Below, in pieces: positions 24,807 through 35,934 of a stretch of DNA of 64,000 nt. Source of the stretch: Bagarius yarrelli (Eukaryota; Chordata; Actinopteri; Siluriformes; Sisoridae). The position numbers were made by a program, and so were the translations under genes. How positions within the stretch are numbered: position 1 is the first letter of the stretch; every line of letters begins with the position of its first letter. The notes below the pieces were generated by a model that saw nothing but the letters and a program-made list of their open reading frames with translations, was not told the DNA's origin and searched no databases. The DNA is taken from assembly GCA_005784505.1 (NCBI GenBank), contig VCAZ01000201.1, positions 149,501 to 213,500 of the forward strand, given 5' to 3'.

Positions 24807-25182
24807 AATGCCTGGGGGCAGGACGTAGTTTTTTGGGACCCCCTGGGGGCAGGACGTAGTTTTGGGGACCCCTGGGGCAAAACGTAGTTTTGGGGATCCC
24901 TGTGGGTGGAAGGTAGTTTTGGGGACCCCTGTGGGCGGGACGTAGTTTTGGGGACCCCTGGGGAAGGGACAGAGTTTTGGGGACCCCTGTGGGCAGGACA
25001 GAGTTTTTTGGGGACCCCTGTGGGCGGGACGTACGTTTGGGGACCCCTGTGGGCAGGACAGAGTTTTGGGGACCCCTGTGGGCAGGACAGAGTTTTGGGG
25101 ACCCCTGTGGGCAGGACAGAGTTTTTGGGGGACCCTGTGGGCCCCCCTGTTGCAGGACAGAGTTTTGGGGACCCCTGGTCTC
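24807..25182. repeat. 29-bp minisatellite, fourth block
   Basis: About thirteen units of the 29-bp motif, more regular than the second block, ending in the shared landmark. Confidence 0.93.
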
Positions 25183-26206
25183 TTCTGTTCGGCCATGTAT
25201 GTGATTTTATTACATTTGATAATAATTCTTTGCCCGATATTGTTTGCTGAACGATGAGACAGTTTTGTGCTGTATGTATGTGCCGTGTTAAGATTCATTT
25301 TAAAGTTTTGTGAGTTTATCTTTAAATCATTTGTTTCTTTAAGTTTAAAATAAAATGGAACAAGATCCATTATTTCCATTTCTGGCATTTAGCAGCCATT
25401 TTTTATCCAGAGTGACTAACATTTTATCTCATTTTCATATTCAACTAAGCAGTTTCAGGGTTCGGGGCCTTGTTTAGGGGCCCCAAACGTGGCAGCTTTA
25501 TAATAAGTACGGAATTGAATCTCATGATCTTCTGATCTGCAGTCCAACACTATAGTCACTTATTTGGCAGGAGCGACTTACATTTATTTACTTACATTTC
25601 ACAAAATAGAGATTTGAGGTTAAGACCCTTCCTCAGGGGCCCAAAAATGGGTCAAGGGCCCAAAATTCACACCTTGTTGGTGTCAGAGCCTAAATCCTAA
25701 TGTTTTTGTTGTTCAACAACCCATTTGCTTAATGTAAACATGCTCATTGTTTAGGGAAGTGGTTCTGTAGGAGTGCCGCTGGTTCAGGTGCTGGAATGCT
25801 GATCAGAAAAGTTCGGTTTTGTTAATTCCCAGAACCACACCAAACTGCCACCGCTGGGGCCCTGAGGTAGACCCTTAACCCTCAACTGCTCAGTCAGATT
25901 AAAATAAATGGGCTAAGTGTGAGTTGCTCTGGATAAGGGGACGTCTACCAAATACCAGGAATAAAGTATCTATATTTTTCTGCTGTTTTTGTGATTTGTT
26001 CTTTTGTTTTTTGCTTGTTTGTTTATTTGTTTTTGTATTTTGTGTTTAATCTTTTTTGTATTAACATTTATTTAATTTTTTAATGTTTTCTTTTTATATG
26101 CTTTTGCTGTTCTTGTTTTTGTACTTTTACACTAATTTATTTATTTTTATTAGTTTCTCAAATCGGAGGAGAAAAACCAAACTGCGACCCTTAAAAGGGC
26201 CTCCAC

Positions 26207-26223
26207 CGTCCCCTGGTGGGCTC

Positions 26224-26274
<51 letters not shown>

Positions 26275-26280
26275 AGAGAC
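26207..26280 (-). tRNA. tRNA-Asn(GTT), copy 3, altered acceptor end
   Basis: 74 bases. Identical to copy 1 through the D, anticodon and T arms, but the 3' side reads ACCAGGGGAC in place of ACCCAGGGAC, leaving a mismatch at the seventh acceptor pair. The TTTT terminator is conserved downstream. Confidence 0.88.
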
Positions 26281-26520
26281 ACGGTGACAGCGCAGTTTGC
26301 CGTGTCATTTCCCGCCCACAGTAAACCAGGGATCTCAGGTTTATTGTAGGAATTGAACTCATGATCTTCTGATCTGCAATCCAACATTACAATCACTTAC
26401 ATTTACAGCATTTGGTAGGAGCGTCTTACAGCGTTAAGTTCATTTATTCAGGAACCACCAACCTTTTACCACTTTACACGGTAAACGGTAAAACAGCGCA
26501 ACAGACAGTGCATTTCGTGG

Positions 26521-26593
26521 GCCCGGCTAGCTCAGTCGGTAGAGCATGAGACTCTTAATCTCAGGGTCGTGGGTTCGAGCCCCACGTTGGGCG
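26521..26593 (+). tRNA. tRNA-Lys(CTT), copy 4
   Basis: 73 bases identical to the other three copies. Flanks differ from them (no tRNA-Asn remnant directly upstream, different 3' trailer) and the terminator is five Ts at 26605-26609. This is the most diverged module of the array. Confidence 0.97.
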
Positions 26594-26925
26594 AAATACG
26601 TGTGTTTTTGGATAACGCGGGTCACATGATGCAGTCGCAAACTACCGAAAAACGGTCCAAAAGTTGGAACTGATCCAAAATAAAGATTGAATATTGATTG
26701 GTTCAAACAGCAGCAGTGACGGGAAACACAGGATTACATCATCCTGGATAATCTGCTGCTGCTGTGAGAACCTCAAACACACAGGATATAAAAACGACCA
26801 ATAAAAATAAAAATACAATCATCTGTAATGTGACTGTAAATTCTTTATTAATCCGGCAGTAAATGTTTCCTGTTTATTAACTTTATCATACTGAACTGTA
26901 TTATGTAATGCTAATATCGATCTGT

Positions 26926-26958
<33 letters not shown>

Positions 26959-27219
26959 CATGTTGCTCTCTCAGATAGATAAGAGAATGATTTGTCCTGG
27001 TTTTTTTTCATTTGGTTTAGTCTTTGGTCTCGATCGTCTCCGTTCACTATGATGTCCTTCTCTCTGTCTCTCACCGTCTCACCGCTTTACACTTCAGTCT
27101 TATGGTAAGTGCAGGAAACAGTGTGAGGAAGAGTAACAACCATCACAGCGGAAATCATGTGATTCTATTGGATCTCACTTGTTTTGTGTGTTTCAGAAAG
27201 TTGGGTTTTAGTAGTAGTA

Positions 27220-27255
<36 letters not shown>

Positions 27256-27382
27256 TGGGAGTAAATGACAGTTTTAATTAAATGTAATAGTATTTTATTG
27301 TATATAATAGCAGTGCAGTATCTATCTATCTATCTATCTATCTATCTGTCCTATCTGTCGTCTATCTATCTGTCTGTCTATC

Positions 27383-27429
<47 letters not shown>

Positions 27430-27434
27430 GTCTA

Positions 27435-27481
<47 letters not shown>

Positions 27482-27535
27482 GTCCTGTCTATCTATCTGT
27501 CTGTCTATCTATCTATCTATCTATCTATCGATCTC

Positions 27536-27600
<65 letters not shown>

Positions 27601-28228
27601 TTATTTATATACTGTGTGTAATTTGGTGCACTGCTTCACATGAGGTTAATCTAAAGCTTTGACTCAATCAGACTCAATCAGACTCAATCAGACAAATTCA
27701 ACACTTTGTCCAATCACAGCTTTCTCGAGAGTTTATTAGGCTAAAAAAATAACTATATTAAACTATAATCACAAATGTAATGATTAACGATGGAGAATAT
27801 AAATAATTCTGATATTCCCCAAGAAGTTTACAATCGAGTTGTATTTATTTATGTGTTTATTTAAACAGTTTGTTACTCAGTAAAATATAACACAACTAAT
27901 ATTCGGTGTGTAATGTTTCTGTTTGCTTCTGTAGTTCTGCTTCCAAAAATATCTGAAAATCACATTTAAGCCACATTTCAATCACAACAAACCACAAGTC
28001 TTTACCTGAAAATTAGATCAGGCCACACCAGATTAGGCCACACCCACTATAAAAAAATCACTTTAGGCCACACCCACTATCTGAAAATCACATGGTATAC
28101 CCTTTACCTAAAACTCCCTTTTTGGCCACACCCACTGCATACAAACTAACATTATGACACACCCCCTACATTAATTTCAATTAAGCCACACCCTCTATGT
28201 TAATTTACAATAGGCCACACCCCCAACA
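26594..28228. other. Intergenic region upstream of c8b
   Basis: Contains a (TG)n tract (26928-26956), an (ATA)n run (27218-27255), the TATC/TGTC block (27318-27600) and the CACACCC-containing short repeats that run into c8b exon 1. No gene seen. Confidence 0.65.
27318..27600. repeat. TATC/TGTC tetranucleotide microsatellite
   Basis: About 280 bases of interleaved TATC and TGTC runs. Open frames rich in Tyr, Leu and Ser across it are artefacts of the repeat. Confidence 0.95.
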
Positions 28229-28250
28229 ATGTCACATTGGCCACACTCCT
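28020..28250. repeat. GGCCACACCC-containing short repeats overlapping c8b exon 1
   Basis: Irregular units of about 35-45 bases each containing GGCCACACCCACTAT or close variants, seen at least six times. The proposed c8b start codon lies in the last unit. Confidence 0.7.
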
Positions 28251-28387
28251 TCCTGGCTCTTCTGCTCACATATCAGACCACTATTAGCAAAGTAAAGGAG
28301 CCCAGGTATGTGTTTTTGTGGTAGTCACTATGATCAGTGTGTGTGTGTTTGTGTGAAAAGAGATAACAAACAGTGCAGATACAAATA

Positions 28388-28427
<40 letters not shown>

Positions 28428-29999
28428 TGTGTGTGNGTTTTTGTGGTAGTCACTATGATCAGTGTGTGTGTGTTTGTGTGAAAAGAGATAACAAACAGTG
28501 CAGATACAAATACAGTGTGTGTGTGTGTGTGGTGTTTGTTTGTGGTGTGTGTGGGTTTGTGTTGTGTGGTGTGTTGTAGTTGCCATTGGTTTTGTATGTG
28601 TGCAGATCGGAGTCACAACCTCCGCTTGATCCTTTGGATTGCTCCCTGTCCGAGTGGTCCAAATGGACCCGCTGTGACCCCTGCCTGAAAAAGAGGGTAA
28701 ACACACACACACACACACCACACACACCACAACACACATACTTTACTGTTTATTGTTTACATCAAATATAATGCAACTATAATGCCAAATATAATCCATG
28801 CTACCCGCTCTGGTTTCTCAGTTCCGCTTTGGCCACAGTTCTGCAGCCGGCTCAGTTCGGGGGAGAGGCGTGTCATGAGCTCGGCCGTGATGAAGAGTCG
28901 TGTACGCCGCCCTCGCGCTACTCATGCCAAAACTCTGTGCCACCCTGCCAGGGCTTTCAGTGTCCCAGCACAGGTCACCTATACACTCAGCACCACACAC
29001 ACATTTGATAAATAATCACTACATAATCTTTAAAATTATAATTTACATAATCATCACAAAAATAAACTGACTTACAAAACAACAAACCGTCATCACAAAC
29101 CAAAACTACCACGTTAGGCCTCGCCTCTTCCACTAAGAGTTATAGACACAAAGGCCACGCCTCTTTCACTAAGAGTTATAGACACAAAGGCCACACCTCC
29201 CTCACTAAGATTTATAGACACAAAGGCCACACCTCTTTCACTAAAATTTATAGAAACAAGGTCACACCTCCTTTACTGAGATTTATAGAAACAAAGGCCA
29301 CGCCTCCTTTACTAAGCTGTATAGTCCAAAGGCCACGCCTCCTCATTAAAATGTTTAGACGCAAAGGCCATGCCTCCTTTACTAATATTTATAGAAACAA
29401 AGGCCAACGCCTCCTTTACTAAGATGTATAGTCACAAAGGCCACGCCTCCTTCATTAAATGTTTAGGCACAAAGTTTGACGCCTCCTTTACTAATATTTA
29501 TTAACAAAGGACACACCTCCTTCACCAAGATTTATAGACACAAAGGCCACACCTCCTTCACAAAGGTTTAATAGACATAAAGGCCACTCCTCCTTCACCA
29601 CGATGTATACCACAAAGGCCACGCCTCCTTCACAAAGATTTACAGACCCAAAGGCCACGCTCATTACTACTTTTATAGACACCAAGGCCACGCCCCCATT
29701 ACTAATATTATAGACACAAGGCCTTGCCTCTTTCACTAAGATTTATTGACACAAAGGCCACACCTCCTTTACTAAGATTTATAGACAACCAAGGCCACGC
29801 CTCCTTCACCAAATGTATAGACACAAAGGACACGCCTCCTTCACTAGATTTATAACACGAAACAAGGCCACGCCTCTTTAACTAAGATTTATAGACACAA
29901 AGGCACACGCCCATTCCACTAGGTTTTCCACTAGGGTTTCTAACAATTACCATGCCTTCCTTAGCATTGACAGTTACAGATGTCACACCCCTCTCACTA

Positions 30000-30031
<32 letters not shown>

Positions 30032-33000
30032 CAGGTCGCTGTGTGCTGGAGGGGCTGCACTGTAACGGGGATGATGACTGTGGCGACGGGTCTGATGAGC
30101 TCAACTGCAAAAAAGTGTATAGAGCCTGCAACCAGCCAACTGAGGAGTACTACGGCATAGAAAACCTCGCCAAAGGGTGTGTGTGTGTGTGTTTGGATCA
30201 TGAAGTGGAAGATACAATAAATGGTTTGGGTGAATGGAACAGAAAGTCAATAATAACCTTCTGACCATCTCACTTCTGGTTTCTTCTCTCAGGATTAATG
30301 TGCTGAACAGTAACTTGGAGGGCATGGTGCTGGATAATCGCTACTACGCTGGCGGCTGTTTGCCTCATTACATCCAGGATGTGCGCTTCAGGAAACCGTA
30401 CAACCTTCAGCAATACACCATGGAGGCACGTTCAAATCTAACCCCCAGCACATGCCACAATTACCCACAATGGTGTTAGGCTAGATCTTAGGGTAGATCC
30501 ACAGTCAGAAGTCACTATCATCACCTGTTCATCCGTACAACAACATAGAAACTGTAGCTACAAGATCAAACCTAGCATTTAGTACCTGTAACTAGGTGAG
30601 CAAACACTTAGACCATATATATAGTGAAATATAAGCAAGATGTAAATTAGATCAGATTAGATTGTCACAGAATGTGTATGTGCAGGTGCTTTTTGAACAG
30701 AAAATAACTGATAAACAGGAAGTTTAAGTAAGTTTTTATTTGTCACGAATAAACGTATGTCTTACTGCACAGGGGCAGCCGTTATACGGCACTCCTGTAG
30801 CAGTAGGTTGGTTAAGGGCCTTGCTCAGAAGCCCGACAGTGGCAGCTTGGTGGTAGTGGATCTTCTGATCAACAATTAGCACCATTACATCTGAAATTGA
30901 AGAATCCAGATGTTTAAAATCAACAAAATTTTATTTGCTCAAATTAAGGTATTATTGATGTAATTGTGATTAGTGCTTAACTTGCTGTCAAAAGTCTTAT
31001 ACAGCTTTACACTCCATGGCTCAATAGTGTGTATCAAAAAAATAGTGATGGGCTATAAGAATTGGGTAAATTTGTAAATAAGAACCATAATAAATTTCGT
31101 AGTTTTTATAGAAACATTAAACATTAAATTATGGCTTTTTCCTTAAGACGTACAGGAATAAAGGCCACGTTTTCATTAGTAGGACATCGTCTTCACAAAA
31201 CAATTGAAATTATTTTCAACTTGATGGATTTCAACGTGGAACCATATTTCTAACCCGAACCCATGATTTTTGTTGTTCTCCAGACAAAAGGCTCCTACGA
31301 TTTCAAGCTGGAGTTTTACGAATCATACAAAGAGTTCTCAGAGCACACCATGAGTTCCACCATGTCCAGGACCACCGTCTCCTTCTCCTTTGCTGTTCCT
31401 GGACTCTTTGAGATCGGATTTAACTATGATGAAAGCAAGTACAAGAAATCTGTAAAGAAGCTTCGCAGTTATGCTGGGAAGGTAAAAAAAAAAACAACAA
31501 CACACAAGGCACATACTCCACATCACAAAAACAAAGTTTTCACAACCTGCAAAGCTGGAATTCTAGCAGTAATTCGTAAAAGTGTCAGATGTTTGATAAC
31601 AATGTGCTAGGAAACAATGCAGTTTAGCCTAGCATACTGTTAGTAGCGTAAACAGGATTACAAATATCGATTCCCTGTTTTACAAAATTGTAATTTCTTA
31701 AGCAGATCTCATCTTCTTCTACTTTCCTTGCTAAATACGAATTAACAGGCTAAACGTTTTTACTCTAAAGAGATCAAATGTGATAAAAATGCAAACGTTG
31801 CCGGATCACATGACATTATACTGTAATATCTTACTGTCATGCGGTTGTTGCAGACAAGCAACTTTATTCATGCGCATTCCCGGCTTGAGATAGCACGCTA
31901 CGCACTCAAGATGAACAATCTAATGTTGCACCCTGAATTCCTGTCCCGCCTGCGGGCTCTCCCGCTTGAGTACACGTATGGCGAGTACCGGCAGCTGTAC
32001 AGTGACTATGGTACACACTACATCACAGAAGCTACGCTTGGGGGAGACTTTGACTACACTCTGATCCTCAATAAGGAAAACTTTCAGAAATCCGGTAAGG
32101 ACAATGCATTGAGTATAAAGCATAAAGTACCAAAAATATAAAATGTTGTACAGAACCTACATTTCTTAGCAGTGGTGTTCTTGTATTTTAAGGGTACTCT
32201 CTAAACGACGCTAAGTTGTGCCTTCAGATGGGCTTTAAACTCGGAGTCAACATCAAAGGACTGTCTGTGAGCGGAGGGGTTCAATCCGGAGGATGCAATG
32301 GCCTGCTGAGAGAGTTCGGAAGTAAGGAGCGCCTATACACCTCCTCCAAAGCACTTTCTATATTCAATCTTATTTCATCGTTTACAAATGTCCTGGAAGT
32401 TTGTCTCGCCATTTTATCCCTCCTGGCTGGCTCGCCAACTAGATTTACGTGGATATAATTATCATTAATGTAAAGTGTTGGAATATTTGTTGGAAAAAAA
32501 TGGTTGGAATATTTATAGAGGTTCAGCTGGGCTGTGCAATAAACTGCAATCACAGAACAACCGTGATATGGGCACGTGTGATAGGTTAGTTAACCTTAAT
32601 TTAAGTTAGTAATATTATAGAGTATAATATTTTATTGTAAAATGTGTGAAGTTATTTATATACATAGTAAAAGTTTTTAGAAATGCAGAACTCAATTCTA
32701 TATAAATGACATATAATCTGTATATAAATATATCAAATGGTCAGAAAATAAACTGTAAACTTACTAGAGGAGTTTTTGGGTGGGTATAAAAGTTTCAAGA
32801 TAAATAGAAAAAACTAGAAAAACTGCTCCAGTAGGCTGGATAATACTGATAATACATTAAATAATACATTAAAGGTAATTTATTTCACCACTGATGGGCA
32901 AGACATGGCATTCCCTTTTTTTCTGGTTAAAACTTTCTTTCACTGCTGTGATCCCTGATTCTGAATTTGCACTGCATTCCTCAGACTCCAAGAACAGTTC

Positions 33001-35486
33001 ATCAATGGTAGAGGATTATGTGGCCATAGTCAAAGGAGGAGACAGTGAGACTGTCTCACGTCTGGCTGCCAAGGAGTTTCCAACACCGGACATCATGCAG
33101 CTGTGGGGAGAAGCCGTCCATTACAATCCAGACTTCATCAGCACTAAGGTCCCAAACACACTCATCACGACTGTCCTTATAGTGGCCAGGCAGAGGTTAA
33201 AATGTTATTGATTTTCAGTTTGGTAAGGGTAAAAATTTGACCCAGGTAGGCATAAAAGAAGTACACAATGCCACATCATATCTCCAGGGTCTGAGGCTCA
33301 AATTAGGGTCAGATATTAGTTTCACATGTTCCTTCCAAGGTTCTCCGGGTTTTCTGTTAACTCTTAAAGGTTTAGTCAATAGATGAATACATTTTGGAAG
33401 TGCACACTTAAGGTGATAAGTGTGCTGACTTGCAGAATTGGGATGTCACCCATCTGTGTCAAACGTCATTGCTACAACATCATCGCGACGACACTCAGAC
33501 AAAAAATGGTGGTGCCGGTAGTTGCACTGTTTGCAGTATTTCTGCTAAAAATAATAATTACGTAAATAAACCTTTAAATCCTTGTCATATTTTTCCCAAA
33601 AGTTCACCAAAATGGCTCCCTTTATTTGGTTTAAAATTGACACCACATAATGAATTCTAGGTAGTCCGCTTGGACCCGCACTTACAGTAAGTGTGCATTA
33701 AGGGCACAAGTAGGCAGGGTGTGGAAGCTTACCAGCGAATTGGGACACCCTAGTGGGGGTATTGAGACAGGTCTTCTGATTGATTAAGCAGTTTTATTCA
33801 ATTAACTTCATTATGTACAGCTGTAAATCTTTCATGGAAATTTTTTCTTATTGAATTATCTGAGAATTTACCTTAGACTTTTAGGATTTTTTACGCTGTT
33901 TGTGTCGCCCTCTGTTGACAAGCCGCTGTTCTTTCTTTTGGCGTTTCGCCGAGTCTAATAACTAAAAAACAGTTTGAACAATGTTTGTGTACATGACTGA
34001 CCAATGGGTGTGCGTAAAAGGCGGGACTTACTGTATAAGAAAGGTTAAAGTCATGCAAAAACGGACACAATGAATGGGGCTGTGGATTCTTAGGGTCTAA
34101 AAAGAGGACATGTCCAGAAAAAGGAACAAGGTAAACAAGGCACAACCGGTATGCATGTATGTATGTATGTATGTATGTATGTTGCATGTACCAAGTACTC
34201 TAAAAACCACAACAAACTCCTTGTGTTTTTACACATACACCGAATTCTGATTCTGATTCTGATTCAGATTCTGAAAGCGAGGACGTCTGGTCACCTTATC
34301 TTACAGCCAACTGGTGATTTTGCTAGGGACAAAAAACACCTAAAAGTCATTAGCTGTATGAAGACTAACATTAAGTTAAAATGGTTACTTTATATCGCTA
34401 ATAATTTGTAGATAATTGGTAGATGAAGTCTAGGACTAGTTTCGTCTTCGTCTTCCAGATGATTCAGAAGAGTAAATGCTACATAATAATGATTGATGTT
34501 CCCTTATTTTTGGAAATGTTTTATTGTACCTAATGAATTGACTCACAGTCGGTGCTTTGTGTTGCAGATGGCACCGCTGTATGAACTAGTGACAGGACAG
34601 GATTTCACCAACGCCAACATGCTGAAGAAGAACCTGAAGCGTGCGCTGCTGGAGTTCCTGAGCGAGAGCGACTCTTGCCGCTGTGCTCCCTGCCTTAACA
34701 ACGGAGTGGCTGTGCTTAAAGGTCAGATCATCTATTCATTCGATATCATCAGTTATCATGAGAATTGTTTCATAGCTTCACATTTACACCACAGCATTGT
34801 TAAGATCTGCATTCTGATTGGTCAAAAGGTGTTGATTGGGTTCCTATAACAGTATCACATTAGTGTCTGATCTCCATAATACTATTGGAAATGATTGATC
34901 AACCCCACACAGTCACATGACCCAATCTAGTGTATAGAGTCTAAAGAGGTCTGTAGATTTTTATAGGAGGAAAAGTGAGACTAACATCTGGAATAGTTGC
35001 TAAGTGTTTATGATTTATAGCAGTGTGTTTACCTGGATATCTATAAATAGATAAAAATAACGAACCAACGATATTAGTTCATACTAAGAAATTAAAAATC
35101 AGATAAATTTGAACTGATGAAGGTGAAGCTGTTGAAATATCTGTAACTGTAAACTTGGTGTCGCTGCTCAGGTACTCGGTGTGAGTGTATCTGTCCTAAT
35201 GGCTTCAGAGGGCTGAGTTGTGAAGACACAAAACGATCAGGTCAGTCGAGCTTCACCGCTGATTTATACTGATGACCACATCTTTATTTAATTCTTATAC
35301 TATTGATATAATCGATTGATTATGTTTACAGTCATGGCGGTGGACGGCAACTGGAGCTGCTGGTCCGAATGGTCACCCTGTACCGGTCGGGTCAAGAAAC
35401 GAACACGTCAGTGCAACAATCCGGCGCCTCAAAACGGCGGAGGTTCCTGTCAGGGGAAACATGAAGACTCCACCGACTGCTTTTAA
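28229..35486 (+). CDS. c8b: Complement component C8 beta chain, complete, one apparent 1-nt insertion
   Basis: Secreted membrane-attack-complex subunit that joins C5b-7 and helps recruit C8 alpha-gamma and C9. Twelve exons, as in human: 28229-28305, 28606-28696, 28822-28973, 30035-30176, 30293-30425, 31284-31481, 31854-32094, 32193-32321, 32985-33148, 34568-34721, 35172-35240 and 35332-35486. About 567 residues once the extra base is discounted (human 591). In order: a short signal peptide (FLALLLTYQTTIS), TSP1 (SEWSKWTRCDPC), LDLa (CNGDDDCGDGSDELNC), the MACPF domain with the YGTHYITEATLGG signature, a Cys-rich EGF-like part (CRCAPCLNNG, then CECICPNGF), and a final TSP1 (WSCWSEWSPC). WxxW C-mannosylation motifs are visible. 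Exon 3 shifts frame by one base near 28831. The intron after exon 5 starts with GC. c8a is the convergent neighbour. The start codon rests on phase agreement with exon 2 and a plausible leader. Confidence 0.95.
28309..28560. repeat. Tandem duplication with (TG)n and one undetermined base
   Basis: A block of about 127 bases (from TTTTTGTGGTAGTCACTATG to the following TG run) occurs twice in a row, with the only N of the window at 28436 on the junction. Lies in c8b intron 1. Confidence 0.85.
29100..29960. repeat. About 36-bp minisatellite in c8b intron 3
   Basis: Twenty or more units with AAGGCCACGCCTCCTTTACT and AAGATTTATAGACACA, variable by substitutions and short indels. Open frames on the minus strand across it are artefacts. 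Confidence 0.92.
30001..30034. repeat. (TG)n tract at the c8b LDLa exon 3' splice site
   Basis: Twenty-nine bases of alternating TG end in ACAG, the acceptor of exon 30035-30176. The donor of the same exon (30177) opens another short GT run. Confidence 0.92.
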
Positions 35487-35822
35487 CTACACAACTAGGG
35501 CTGTGTATTGGCAAGGGCCTCACGATACGATACATATCATCATACACATGACTCACGATACAATTTATCACGATACATCGCAATACAATACATATCGAAG
35601 TACTTTTAAAAATTTTTTTAAAAAAAGGTCAAATGCAACAAATACAGAGTCAGAGGTGTCAGAGGTGCCGTTTCTGAGACAACCACCGTATGTATGTTAA
35701 CTGTTTATAACTAATATAATAAGATAAATAACTCTTCGGATAAGGACACCTGCCAAATGTCAGAAATGTACATTTTTATGCAAAATAAAAGAAAAATTGT
35801 TGCTCTGCATTTTTATGTGCAC

Positions 35823-35828
35823 AATAAA
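35823..35828 (+). terminator. Candidate c8b polyadenylation signal
   Basis: AATAAA about 340 bases after the c8b stop, with an earlier one at 35784-35789. It lies 37 bases from the inverse signal used by c8a, so the two transcripts would end almost on top of each other. Confidence 0.5.
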
Positions 35829-35864
35829 GATTTTTCTTTCATGTGAAGTTGTTTTATCATCAGA

Positions 35865-35870
35865 TTTATT
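35865..35870 (-). terminator. Candidate c8a polyadenylation signal
   Basis: TTTATT on the + strand reads AATAAA on the c8a strand, 65 bases beyond the c8a stop codon. This implies a very short 3' UTR. Assigned by position only. Confidence 0.5.
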
Positions 35871-35934
35871 CTTAAGGATTCTACAGCCATCAGAACCATC
35901 TCGTCGCCACTCAATACATTTTCTCTCGTTGATT

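Larger units (their letters stand above)
15540..26600. repeat. Segmentally duplicated tRNA-Asn / tRNA-Lys / minisatellite array
   Basis: About 11 kb between dab1 and c8b built from repeated modules. A landmark containing AACCGTTTGATCATTTTG recurs near 15590, 20391, 22202 and 24577. Another (CTCTTCTGTTCGGCCATGTA) recurs near 16481, 20974 and 25178. An AT-rich block at 18232-19440 is repeated nearly identically at 22503-23660. Module order is tRNA-Asn on -, SINE-like piece, tRNA-Lys on +, landmark, 29-bp minisatellite, second landmark. Spacing between successive tRNA-Lys genes is 1817, 2376 and 2199 bases. Copies differ by small indels. The first copy lacks a leading tRNA-Lys, and the third has lost the second landmark. 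Confidence 0.9.

Noticed and set aside
20562..25388. Minus-strand frames of about 200 codons in the array
   Set aside because: They run from shared module sequence into minisatellite blocks and differ between copies by frameshifts; an artefact of the repeat.
27265..27621. 118-codon YLSIYLSI-type frame
   Set aside because: Translation of the TATC/TGTC microsatellite.
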